Source of the DNA: an uncultured Planctomycetota bacterium | GTDB lineage: Bacteria > Planctomycetota > Planctomycetia > Pirellulales > UBA1268 | Length of the DNA stretch: 7,179 bases | NCBI GenBank assembly: GCA_905477565.1 | Contig: CAJQGO010000118.1 | Location: 1 to 7,179 of the forward strand | Direction: 5' to 3' | Shown: piece after piece, positions 1 through 6,973 of the stretch | How the letters are laid out: each line of letters starts with the position of its first letter | How positions within the stretch are numbered: the stretch's first letter is position 1 | Made by a program: the position numbers and the translations under genes | Notes under the pieces: generated by a model | Told to the model about the DNA's origin: nothing | What the model saw: only the letters and a program-made list of their open reading frames with translations | Databases searched by the model: none

Positions 1-93
1 CCAGCCCAGTATGCCAGCCCAGAACTCTCCGGTCTCGAAATTGATGTTTATCCTGAAATGGAACCCGTCATTTTGGAAATAACATCAGAATAA
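1..93 (+). CDS. C-terminal end of an unrecognised protein (partial)
   Basis: Reading from the first base, 30 codons are open and end at a TAA (91-93); the start lies outside the window. The tail is acidic, with several Glu and Asp residues and the stretch LEIDVYPEMEPVILEI, which looks like real protein sequence rather than random translation. I do not recognise the family. The gene is convergent with the GH29 remnant that ends at 116, leaving a 22-nt gap with no clear terminator. Because the surrounding genes are fucosidases, another carbohydrate-related enzyme is possible, but nothing in these 30 residues shows it. Confidence 0.5.
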   Translation, partial: PAQYASPELSGLEIDVYPEMEPVILEITSE

Positions 94-115
94 CAAAACC
101 GTCACCGTACATTAT

Positions 116-424
116 CTACAGCTCGACTAATTCGATCTTGTAACAGATAGCAATGTCATTCGTTGCGACTGAGGGTGTTGTCCCATACAGTGCATCATCT
201 TCAACAACCCAGTCAATCTCCTCGGGAGAATCTAGTACTGTCACTCGTTTCATTTGTTGTTGACCGCCTCGATTTCCTCCAAGGCTTCTTATAGCAATTT
301 TTTTCTTTGCCCCCGCCCATCCTAACTGGATAGCAAACACGGAATTACCTTTCCGCGTAAACCGAATGTTTTCACTAGTGTATTCACCACTCATCTCAAC
401 AAAATGACTACTAGATGTAAGCCG
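116..424 (-). pseudogene. Truncated GH29 alpha-L-fucosidase, C-terminal domain remnant
   Basis: The minus strand encodes 102 codons that match the last 102 residues of the complete fucosidase at 5360-6943 without a gap. By hand count about 63 of 102 residues are identical, including the shared blocks SGEYTSENIRFT, VFAIQLGW and SPSVA-like TPSVA near the end, with the stop codon (TAG) in the same place. Similarity starts at the RLTSS block (about 424) and vanishes just upstream; the frame meets TGA at 452-454. The catalytic barrel, signal peptide and nucleophile are all missing, so no fucosidase activity is possible. An internal ATG at 392-394 could start a 92-residue product, but in the intact gene this Met is an internal residue and no convincing ribosome binding site was found. 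The best reading is the 3' remnant of a divergent paralogue, not a designed small gene. Confidence 0.8.
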
Positions 425-449
425 TGTTAGAATTGGTAGGGGAGAGCCA

Positions 450-495
450 AATCAAAAAGCGAGCGAGGCAATCGTCTCTGCTCATTGCCTCTCGA
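450..495 (-). terminator. Terminator-like hairpin on the minus strand
   Basis: GAGGCAAT (465-472) and ATTGCCTC (484-491) form a perfect 8-bp stem with an 11-nt loop. On the minus strand the stem can be extended by three more pairs across a 2-nt bulge, and it is followed closely by TTTTTGATTT (about 459-450), as in a Rho-independent terminator. No minus-strand gene lies directly upstream of it, so its target would be antisense read-through from the kinase operon or a transcript that no longer exists. It could instead act as an operator or leader structure for the hpt-phosphatase unit, which starts about 100 nt downstream on the plus strand. Confidence 0.4.
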
Positions 496-591
496 CAATG
501 TAACGGCGATAGTAGACCCTAGACCTTTCAACAAATAGATCTGAAAACCTCGACAGACCCCATACAACCTGTTCAGAAAATACTCACTCCG

Positions 592-942
592 ATGATTGAC
601 AGCACAGAACTTCTGCACCGCCTTGATGGCGACATTGACTTTCTTCAGGAGATGACGAAATGCCTTCGAGATGAGGTCGCACGGTTTATAACCCAGTTGA
701 AAGAAGCCCTTGAGGGGAATGACACGAAACTTCTGCTCACAACCGCGCACACAATAAAGAGCATGGTCGGAAATTTCTGTGCACATGAAATTTATGAGGT
801 AGCACAAAACCTTGAGATTTCCGCACACGAACAAGACACACAAAAACTCCACCTTCTCACCAATCGTCTCATTTCGTTACTCCCACAACTGTGCGATGAA
901 CTCGATTTACTTCTACGCACCCACGACAAACCGCACGCATGA
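592..942 (+). CDS. Stand-alone histidine phosphotransfer (Hpt) protein
   Basis: A 116-residue, largely helical cytoplasmic protein that would carry phosphate between the receiver of a hybrid kinase and a response regulator. The Hpt signature is AHTIKSMVGNF (residues 52-62). His53 (codon 748-750) is the expected phosphorylation site, and the following Lys56 is the conserved basic residue. The usual Gly after this Lys is Ser57, and the Gly common after the NF pair is Cys63; both are mild departures. The length fits a single Hpt domain with nothing added. The ATG at 592 is the first usable start after an in-frame TAG at 520-522, but no good Shine-Dalgarno precedes it. The gene overlaps the next one by ATGA (939-942), which suggests translational coupling. 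Its natural partners are the kinase at 2174-4369, which has no Hpt domain of its own, and the downstream regulator. Confidence 0.85.
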   Translation: MIDSTELLHRLDGDIDFLQEMTKCLRDEVARFITQLKEALEGNDTKLLLTTAHTIKSMVGNFCAHEIYEVAQNLEISAHEQDTQKLHLLTNRLISLLPQLCDELDLLLRTHDKPHA

Positions 943-2141
943 AGATTCTAATTGCCGAAGATGACCGTATTACTCGACTTCTCTTGCAGAAGTTTCTTAC
1001 CGCCTGGGGCCATGACATTCTTATGGCAAACGACGGAGTCGAAGCGTGGGAAATGTTCCAGGAACACGAGCCACCACTTGTCATCACAGACTGGAACATG
1101 CCTAGGAGGAACGGCCTTGAACTCATCCAGATGATACGTCGCACCCCTGACTGCACGTGTTACGTGCTGATGCTCACTGCTCATTCAGACACCGAACACC
1201 TTATTCAAGGGATTGAAGCTGGTGCTGATGACTTTGTAGCAAAACCATTCCACCAAGGTGAACTCCGTGTGCGGGTACGTGCTGGGGAACGAATCGTGCA
1301 ACTTGAGCAGAGACTTTTAAATCAGAACAGGCAGTTGAAACTTTCAAATAATCGCATGGTGACTGACCTTCAATCTGCTGCTCGTGTCCAGCATTCACTG
1401 CTACCTTCCTCGACATGTAATACGAGCACGACTTCCTTCGCATGGGACTACCAGCCATCAGATGAATTAGGCGGTGACATGCTTAATTACTTTCAACTCG
1501 ATGACCAGCATGTCGGAATGTATATCGCCGACGTAAGTGGCCATGGTGTCGCGGCCTCACTACTCTCCGTACGGATTCATCAGGCAATGACTCCGGTCAA
1601 TAAAGAATCATCTTTTCTCTTTTCTCGAATAGACACGCCTGATGGTGCATCCTACACCGTTTCAGATCCTTGTACTGTAGCGGCGGCACTTGAGCAACGT
1701 TTCCCAATGTCGACCTCCGACCTGTACTTCACATTGGTCTACTGCATTCTCAATATTGAGACCGGGCTCATGATGTACATCAATGCCGGCCACCCCCCGA
1801 TACTGTTCCTCAGCCATACCGGTGACACTGACTATCTACGGTGTAATAACCCTGCCGTAGGATGGGGGCTTGAACTTGCTTATGAACAACAGACAAAGGT
1901 AATCGAACCAGGCGACCGAGTCTGCCTTTATTCCGATGGGATTACCGAGGCGAGCAACGACAACGGAGAACAATTTGGTGAGGATCAACTCGCAGCACTC
2001 GTCTCTACAGGTGCCAACACCTCCGTTGGTGATACAGCAAAGTCAATAATTCCCGACGTACAAAATTGGTGCCTACCCGGTAAACCTGTCGATGACTGTT
2101 GTGTATTGGTGATGGAGCGCACCGGAAAGGCTGTTGAATAA
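939..2141 (+). CDS. Response regulator with SpoIIE/PP2C-type serine phosphatase output
   Basis: A 400-residue cytoplasmic protein. Residues 1-120 are a receiver domain with acidic pocket Glu7-Asp8-Asp9, phospho-acceptor Asp51 (TDWNMP), switch Thr80 (MLTAHS) and Lys102 (AKPF). Residues about 113-155 form a coiled-coil-like linker leading into AARVQHSLLP, a typical entry to the SpoIIE phosphatase domain. The phosphatase domain (about 165-395) has the metal-binding motifs LGGDM (Asp180), ADVSGHG (Asp198), INAGHPP, LYSDGITEA (Asp333) and DDCCVLVM (Asp385/386), so it should be active. Family members of this RsbU type dephosphorylate STAS-domain anti-sigma antagonists or related targets, and phosphorylation of the receiver would switch the phosphatase. 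No STAS or anti-sigma gene is in the window, so the target is unknown. The gene starts inside the hpt stop codon and ends 32 nt from the convergent kinase gene. Confidence 0.9.
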   Translation: MKILIAEDDRITRLLLQKFLTAWGHDILMANDGVEAWEMFQEHEPPLVITDWNMPRRNGLELIQMIRRTPDCTCYVLMLTAHSDTEHLIQGIEAGADDFVAKPFHQGELRVRVRAGERIVQLEQRLLNQNRQLKLSNNRMVTDLQSAARVQHSLLPSSTCNTSTTSFAWDYQPSDELGGDMLNYFQLDDQHVGMYIADVSGHGVAASLLSVRIHQAMTPVNKESSFLFSRIDTPDGASYTVSDPCTVAAALEQRFPMSTSDLYFTLVYCILNIETGLMMYINAGHPPILFLSHTGDTDYLRCNNPAVGWGLELAYEQQTKVIEPGDRVCLYSDGITEASNDNGEQFGEDQLAALVSTGANTSVGDTAKSIIPDVQNWCLPGKPVDDCCVLVMERTGKAVE

Positions 2142-2173
2142 TTCTGTTTCCTTTGAGCAACTCACAGTTCGGG

Positions 2174-4369
2174 CTAATCTTTTTTTGCTTGCATCACTCG
2201 CAAAAGCTCAGCCTGCAACTCATGTGGCCGCACCGGCTTGCTGATATACCCATCTAAACCCTTTTCAAAGCATTTCTCGCGATCTCCCTTCATCGTATGT
2301 GCCGTCATAGCAATGATTGGGGTTGTTTCTCCGTTCGGCAGACCACGGATAATTTGTGTTGCTGCAAATCCATCGAGAACTGGCATCTGCAAGTCCATTA
2401 AGACAACGTCAAACCTTGAATTTTTGAAGGCATCAACGGCTTCTTGACCATTGGCAACAACTGTTACCCGATGCCCCCTTTTTGACAGAAAGCGTTCTGC
2501 GAATTTCTGATTAATTTCATGATCTTCGACCAGAAGAATTTCATAATAATCAGAAGGCATCCTCTTCATCTGGTCATTCACACTTTCGGTACCACCAACA
2601 ATGTCTTTCCTACCAAGAAGTTCTGCCAATGCTTTTCTGAGTACTGAATCCTTCACCGGTTTTAGAAGAGGACGGGCAATACCGATTGCGCGGCAGTGCT
2701 CATAATCACCCGGCCGTATCGCAGACGCAATTGGCAGTACGGGAATATTTGGAAGAAAATCACGAATCTCTGACGCCAGGCTAAACCCGTCCATATCAGG
2801 CATATGAACATCGGTCAGAACGATAGAAATATCGGCACACTCGCCACCTTGCAACAATTGCAGTGCCTCCTTCGAACTCTCCGCGACAACCACCTCCACA
2901 CCCCACGTCCCCAGGTTTCGTTTAAGCACCCTCAGGTTTGTTGCGTTATCATCTACTAAAAGAGCCTTAACCCCCGCAAAATTTTTGGTATGGTGCCCCG
3001 GCTCCACCAGGCACTCTGCCTGAGTAAAGGGGAGTTCGAATGAAAAAGTCGAACCAACACCAAATGTGCTCTCAACCGTGATGGTGCCCCCCATCAACTC
3101 AATGAGTTGCTTTGAAATCGCCAAGCCTAGACCCGTACCACCAAAACGACGCGTCATCGAGGAATCGCCCTGTTCAAAAGCTCGGAAAATGAGACCTATT
3201 TCCTCTTCTTTAATTCCTCGACCAGAATCCGCTACATCAAACCTCAACCGAAGCGGTTGGTCAACGCCTGATTGCACCACAACGCGAACAACAATCTGCC
3301 CCTGCACAGAAAACTTGATCGCATTGCCAACGAGATTCACAAGTATCTGGCGAAGCCGAGCAATATCACCATTGAGTGCATCAGGCACATCAGGAAATAC
3401 ATCGAAGATAAGATCTATGTCCTTGGCAGCGCTCCGTACTGAAAATGCATTGAGCACATCACCGACTTCTTCCCGGAGATGGAATGGAACCGGATGGATC
3501 TCAAGCTTTCCTGCCTCCACCTTTGAAAAATCAAGAATATCATCAAGAATTGTCAACAACGACTCGGCTGAACCATATGCAGTTGCAAGAAATCCTTTTT
3601 GTTCTTCCGTAAGTTCTGTTTCAAGAGCAAGGCCGGTCATACCCATGATGCCGTTCATCGGCGTCCGTATTTCATGGCTCATATTTGCCAGAAAAGCGCT
3701 TTTTGCACGCGTCGCGTCCTCAGCAGCATCCTGCCGTTCTGCAATTCTTCTCATTTCGGCGACACCTTGTCGACACGACTGCATAAGAAATATGTCCTCA
3801 AAGACAACCCATCCGGTGTGCTCTAACCAGCGATATCGTCCAGCACTTATCACACCGAACACAGACTCCGGCCAGTACACGCCTCGAAGAAAATGGTCGA
3901 GAGCAACAACGGTCGATGCGGTCACCAGCACCTTCCAATCTCGATAGAATGCGAGAAACGCTAGTGATCCAAATACATGGAAATGTGTCTCAATACGACC
4001 ACCTGTTAAATGAATGAGCAATGCGGACATACACGCCTGCGCAATGGCAATAACATGCCGCGTGAGTGTCTCACCCGGTTGGGTCAACACAAGGACAACT
4101 GGCAAAAAAGCAATTAAAAAGCTCAGCGGCACAGCGATATATAGATGCACGTGCAGGAGCCCAGTTGCCACAATCCACGTTCTGGGGGTTATGAAAAGTC
4201 CCGCAAACAGGCAGCAAAAAGCCTCAAAGACAAGAAGCCCGGCAAACAGTCGATCAGTTCGCACCCATACTTCACGTTGATGCTCATGCAACAGAATTTC
4301 AGTCCGAGAACCTTTTCCGTCAGCAACTTGTGCATCACCCCGGGTTCCTAAAAAGTCTGGTGTGAGCAT
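2174..4369 (-). CDS. Membrane-bound hybrid histidine kinase with two receiver domains
   Basis: A 731-residue protein. Residues about 40-200 hold roughly six membrane segments with many histidines (73, 75, 105, 120, 129, 131, 159, 184) and the block [15 protein letters not shown]. This membrane sensor type recurs in hybrid kinases of Planctomycetes and relatives, to my recollection without a known ligand. A short helical linker leads to HisKA with [12 protein letters not shown] (His232). The ATPase domain has the N box around Asn349, G1 DSGRGI (381-386), the F box FRAFEQGD and G2 GGTGLGLAI (410-418). Receiver 1 (about 467-580) has Asp473-Asp474, Asp520 and Lys570, but Ala548 at the usual Thr/Ser switch position. 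Receiver 2 (about 610-725) is canonical: Glu615-Asp616, Asp659, Thr689, Lys711. There is no Hpt domain, which fits the separate Hpt protein at 592-942. The ATG at 4369 lies 7 nt after the stop of the RedB-like gene, so the two are almost certainly cotranscribed. Its Shine-Dalgarno is weak (AGGG about 13 nt upstream), so translational coupling is plausible. Confidence 0.93.
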   Translation of the reverse strand: MLTPDFLGTRGDAQVADGKGSRTEILLHEHQREVWVRTDRLFAGLLVFEAFCCLFAGLFITPRTWIVATGLLHVHLYIAVPLSFLIAFLPVVLVLTQPGETLTRHVIAIAQACMSALLIHLTGGRIETHFHVFGSLAFLAFYRDWKVLVTASTVVALDHFLRGVYWPESVFGVISAGRYRWLEHTGWVVFEDIFLMQSCRQGVAEMRRIAERQDAAEDATRAKSAFLANMSHEIRTPMNGIMGMTGLALETELTEEQKGFLATAYGSAESLLTILDDILDFSKVEAGKLEIHPVPFHLREEVGDVLNAFSVRSAAKDIDLIFDVFPDVPDALNGDIARLRQILVNLVGNAIKFSVQGQIVVRVVVQSGVDQPLRLRFDVADSGRGIKEEEIGLIFRAFEQGDSSMTRRFGGTGLGLAISKQLIELMGGTITVESTFGVGSTFSFELPFTQAECLVEPGHHTKNFAGVKALLVDDNATNLRVLKRNLGTWGVEVVVAESSKEALQLLQGGECADISIVLTDVHMPDMDGFSLASEIRDFLPNIPVLPIASAIRPGDYEHCRAIGIARPLLKPVKDSVLRKALAELLGRKDIVGGTESVNDQMKRMPSDYYEILLVEDHEINQKFAERFLSKRGHRVTVVANGQEAVDAFKNSRFDVVLMDLQMPVLDGFAATQIIRGLPNGETTPIIAMTAHTMKGDREKCFEKGLDGYISKPVRPHELQAELLRVMQAKKD

Positions 4370-4376
4370 TTGATGT

Positions 4377-5054
4377 CTACATCCCTATGTTCATCGAGTT
4401 GCCTTCGCCGCACAGTGGCTCAGCCAATGCACAGCCAAAAACCCTCGCCCGGGCGGCCTCTTGGCTAGCATTTACTTTTTGGAAAAAGGCTCGTACCACC
4501 AACTCAGCGCCTTCATTATCACCAGAATGACCACGCGTCCCTGTGATTCCACCCGCAAACAGAAGCCTGCCATCTGGCGAGTACAGCACCGTATGCCCTG
4601 AGGTCTGCGCACCAAAACGTGCAGTTTCAACACCGCCGTCGTCAAAAAGAAGTTGTACTCCAGGCATATCCAAAGCTCGCGCAACGAGCAGGGTATCGGT
4701 AAACGCAGCATCGGTTAATTCCGGCTTCAACACCACCACGTGAACCCGTACGGCGTCACGTTGAATAGGACTGCCATCTACCCCAAGCCGCGGCAGAATT
4801 TTTGAGAGTTCTTCCAGACTTGCTGCCGTGCACGGACAACGTGGATGAATGAACATCACGAGTTTAAATCTATTCTCTGAGTGTTCGAATGATGTCTGAT
4901 TAGGCCAAACGTCAGGAACATGCCCAATGTGGCCTGCGCGCAGTTCATAATCAATTAACAACCAGAACCCAAAGCAGACAACACCAAGCCATACACCTGT
5001 CGCTGCCCATGGACCAAAATTAGCCCTCCTGATAATTACGCTATTCTGAAACAT
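4377..5054 (-). CDS. RedB-like membrane-anchored thioredoxin-fold protein
   Basis: A 225-residue protein. Residues about 17-35 form one hydrophobic segment, after a short basic N-terminus (IIRR), so the rest is probably on the outer face of the membrane. The soluble part has [21 protein letters not shown] (63-83), a beta strand followed by a Cys-Pro-Cys motif (Cys73, Cys75) at the start of a helix, as in thioredoxin-like folds, although the usual spacing is CxxC. A later block, [19 protein letters not shown] (151-169), matches the cis-Pro-side beta hairpin region of such folds. Near the end, VFGCAL (Cys208) and Cys215 add two more possible thiols. From memory this resembles proteins annotated 'RedB' in Planctomycetes; the name carries no firm function. 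The start is supported by AAGAGA a few bases upstream. As first gene of the pair with the kinase, a role as redox- or metal-linked accessory to the sensor is likely but unproven. Confidence 0.75.
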   Translation of the reverse strand: MFQNSVIIRRANFGPWAATGVWLGVVCFGFWLLIDYELRAGHIGHVPDVWPNQTSFEHSENRFKLVMFIHPRCPCTAASLEELSKILPRLGVDGSPIQRDAVRVHVVVLKPELTDAAFTDTLLVARALDMPGVQLLFDDGGVETARFGAQTSGHTVLYSPDGRLLFAGGITGTRGHSGDNEGAELVVRAFFQKVNASQEAARARVFGCALAEPLCGEGNSMNIGM

Positions 5055-5359
5055 GATGGTCTCTTATCAATGACGATTACTGGAACAGAAACCTGAACGT
5101 ACTGAGGCGACATTGTCACTCATAACCCAAACAACGTCTTTTCTGCAAGAAAGTCACTTTATACGGTCTGCTTCAGATTTTTCACGAGCCTTCATCTCAC
5201 CTTATCCTATGCCCATTGATCTATCGATTCCAATGCTCTATCGAAATCATTACGCATCAACCTGCGGTCCTACACCTCTTGCCCGGTTTCGTAAGAACAC
5301 GGCATGGACACGTAGATCGCATTGAGTGCTATCGGAACCCTCACCACGAGCAGCAAGAT
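5055..5359. other. Intergenic region upstream of the RedB-like gene
   Basis: About 305 nt between the fucosidase stop and the start of the RedB-like gene. It should hold the promoter of the minus-strand RedB-kinase unit and the end of the fucosidase transcript. The minus strand has a TATAAA at 5163-5158, about 104 nt before the start codon, but no good -35 partner. Two copies of TCTATCGA (5220-5227 and 5237-5244) are spaced 17 nt apart. I see no convincing hairpin terminator, RNA gene or small ORF. The open frames on the plus strand lack a ribosome binding site and do not resemble known proteins. Confidence 0.5.
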
Positions 5360-5668
5360 CTACAGGGCAGTGGTTTCAATACGGTAGCAGATCGCAAAGT
5401 TATTTGGCGCGACAGATGGTGCTGTAATAAAAAGTGCTTCATCCTGACATTCCCACTCAATGCTTTCAGGAGAATCCACGACGGAGACACGCGTAATCAC
5501 TCTGTCTTTCAGGGTCCCTCGGCCAAGACTTTTAATTTGCACCTGTTTTCGCGAACCAGGCCATCCCAGTTGAATTGCAAAAACGGTCGTTCCTTTTTGT
5601 GTGAAACGGATATTTTCGGATGTATACTCACCACTCATTTCGACAAAATGGCCGCTTGAAGTAAGCCG
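5360..5668 (-). repeat. Direct-repeat partner: GH29 C-terminal domain, intact copy
   Basis: This 309-nt segment (residues 426-527 of the fucosidase) corresponds codon for codon to the remnant at 116-424, in the same orientation. Protein identity is about 62% by hand count, with no insertion or deletion. The two copies flank the whole signalling block (425-5359). The divergence is too high for a recent duplication, so this is a paralogous repeat, not a fresh attachment-site duplication. Confidence 0.75.
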
Positions 5669-6943
5669 TTTCGGCCCCTCGCCATATGTCCTGAATGGGC
5701 GTGTTCCATAGATCGCCTCTCCATTCGCTCGTAGCCATGTTCCCATTCCCAGCAGGCTCTCACGCTGCTTGTTCGGAATAGTTCCGTCGGCGGTCGGGGA
5801 AATATTTAACAGCAGGTTGCCGTTCTTACTCACAATATCTATGAGCGTATGAAGCAAAACTTTTGCTGACTTGATATCCAGCTCTTCGGTATAGGACCAA
5901 CTTCCTGTTGTGGTCCATGGCCCAGCGCTGATTGTGTCATCTGTCAGCCACGCGTAGTTGGTAAGGTCATCGAGTCGGCCTTTCTCATAATCAACGACAC
6001 CAACGTCAGCCGGAAGATCTTCCTGCTTATAGGTAACCACCACGTCTTTATTCCAATCCTTAGCCGCATTGAAATACTCAGCAAGAAACTCTTTTCTTGA
6101 AATTTCTGGAATTCGATCAAGCCAGGAGTCGAACCAGATAAGGTCAGGCTCGTAGTTATCGATAACTTCCGCCAGTAAAGTCTGCCACATTTGAAGAAAC
6201 TTGGGCCATGGCATGGTGCCATAGAGCTTTTGAAGTGATTCGTCATCGGAACCGATCTTCTCAGGAGCTTCCCTCTCAAGATACTTCTCCCTTCCCAAAT
6301 AATGCCAACGGTGTTTGTCTGGATCGCCCTCGGCAGCCCGACCCAATTTGGCATGGTGGAAGGTCGTAATAAATTTCATCTGTCGCTTGCGAATCGCGCG
6401 AGCCATTTCCCCGACGATATCACGTTGTGGCCCAATCGCCTTGCTATTCCATGGTGTCACTGCAGAATCCCACATGGCAAAACCATCGTGATGCATTGCA
6501 ACTGGGCCAGCAAACTTTGCCCCTGCAAGAAAAAAGAGATCCGCCCACTCCTCAGCGTTAAACGATTGTGCGGTGAATAATGGAAACAGATTGTGATATT
6601 CAAAATCCTTTGGTTGCCCATATGTACGGATATGAAATTCATGCTCGCGGTATGTCTGAAACCCAATACCCTTCGTGGCTGCCTTTTTTGGCTTTGGCGG
6701 TTTTCCACTAACATGACCGTACATCGTCCGTGGGTAGTGCTCATTCCCAAAAGCCGGAACGGCGTAGGGCCCCCAATGAAAGTAAATCCCGAACTTCGCA
6801 TCCCGAAACCACTCAGGAGCCTGCTTATGCCGTGCGAGTGATTTCCACTCAGGCTCATATTCTTCTGCGTGCGACAGAAGTCCATTGGTTAGATAGGTGG
6901 AGAAAATCACACTCACAAACAAAAAAGCTCGTAACGCTGTCAT
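5360..6943 (-). CDS. Secreted GH29 alpha-L-fucosidase
   Basis: A 527-residue enzyme expected to release alpha-L-fucose from glycans such as fucoidan or fucosylated oligosaccharides. Residues 1-26 are a signal peptide with likely cleavage after SHA, so it works outside the cytoplasm. The GH29 barrel follows: KFGIYFHWGPY (50-60) with the substrate-site His56, HHDGFAMWDS (151-160), the conserved PWNSKAIGPQRDIVGE stretch (164-179), and YEPDLIWFDSW (264-274), where Asp272 is the expected nucleophile. SWSY (348-351) and SKNGNLLLNISPTADGTIP (372-390) close the catalytic domain. The general acid/base cannot be placed by eye, as it varies among GH29 subfamilies. The last 100 residues are the C-terminal beta domain also found at 116-424 and, more distantly, at 6974-7179. 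The ATG at 6941-6943 has a good Shine-Dalgarno and lies 30 nt after the upstream fucosidase gene, so the two form an operon. The linkage specificity is not readable from sequence. Confidence 0.93.
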   Translation of the reverse strand: MTALRAFLFVSVIFSTYLTNGLLSHAEEYEPEWKSLARHKQAPEWFRDAKFGIYFHWGPYAVPAFGNEHYPRTMYGHVSGKPPKPKKAATKGIGFQTYREHEFHIRTYGQPKDFEYHNLFPLFTAQSFNAEEWADLFFLAGAKFAGPVAMHHDGFAMWDSAVTPWNSKAIGPQRDIVGEMARAIRKRQMKFITTFHHAKLGRAAEGDPDKHRWHYLGREKYLEREAPEKIGSDDESLQKLYGTMPWPKFLQMWQTLLAEVIDNYEPDLIWFDSWLDRIPEISRKEFLAEYFNAAKDWNKDVVVTYKQEDLPADVGVVDYEKGRLDDLTNYAWLTDDTISAGPWTTTGSWSYTEELDIKSAKVLLHTLIDIVSKNGNLLLNISPTADGTIPNKQRESLLGMGTWLRANGEAIYGTRPFRTYGEGPKRLTSSGHFVEMSGEYTSENIRFTQKGTTVFAIQLGWPGSRKQVQIKSLGRGTLKDRVITRVSVVDSPESIEWECQDEALFITAPSVAPNNFAICYRIETTAL

Positions 6944-6950
6944 GATCGCA

Positions 6951-6957
6951 CCCCTCT
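6951..6957 (-). promoter_or_regulatory. Ribosome binding site of the GH29 fucosidase gene
   Basis: On the minus strand AGAGGGG lies 7 nt before the ATG at 6943-6941, a good Shine-Dalgarno match with normal spacing. It supports the chosen start and independent translation of the second gene in the fucosidase operon. Confidence 0.7.
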
Positions 6958-6973
6958 CGTAATGGCAATCAAT

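Noticed and set aside
485..513. Possible sigma-70 promoter for hpt (TTGCCT, 17 nt, GATAGT)
   Set aside because: Each box matches the consensus at only four of six positions, and the -35 overlaps the inverted repeat. This is too weak to list as a feature without start-site data.
427..852. Minus-strand open frame of 141 codons overlapping the hpt gene
   Set aside because: It lies antisense to the Hpt signature and has no recognisable motif. I also checked the part at 425-591 in three minus frames for the missing part of the truncated fucosidase and found no match.
2142..2190. Possible bidirectional terminator between the convergent units
   Set aside because: The run of T at about 2180-2186 lies inside the kinase 3' end, and the only hairpin (TGAG-CAA-CTCA) has a 4-bp stem, too weak to call.
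3066..3947. Plus-strand open frame of 293 codons
   Set aside because: It is fully antisense to the kinase gene, across HisKA, HATPase and part of the sensor. Its translation is Ser/Arg/Thr-rich with no domain motif, as expected from the reverse of a coding strand.
5220..5244. Two direct copies of TCTATCGA spaced 17 nt apart upstream of the RedB-like gene
   Set aside because: Two 8-mers in 300 nt of AT-rich sequence can occur by chance, there is no third copy, and the position (about 165-190 nt from the start codon) does not fit an obvious promoter.
5113..5659. Two overlapping plus-strand open frames (5113-5325 and 5216-5659)
   Set aside because: Neither has a Shine-Dalgarno or a protein-like pattern, and the second runs antisense into the fucosidase C-terminus.
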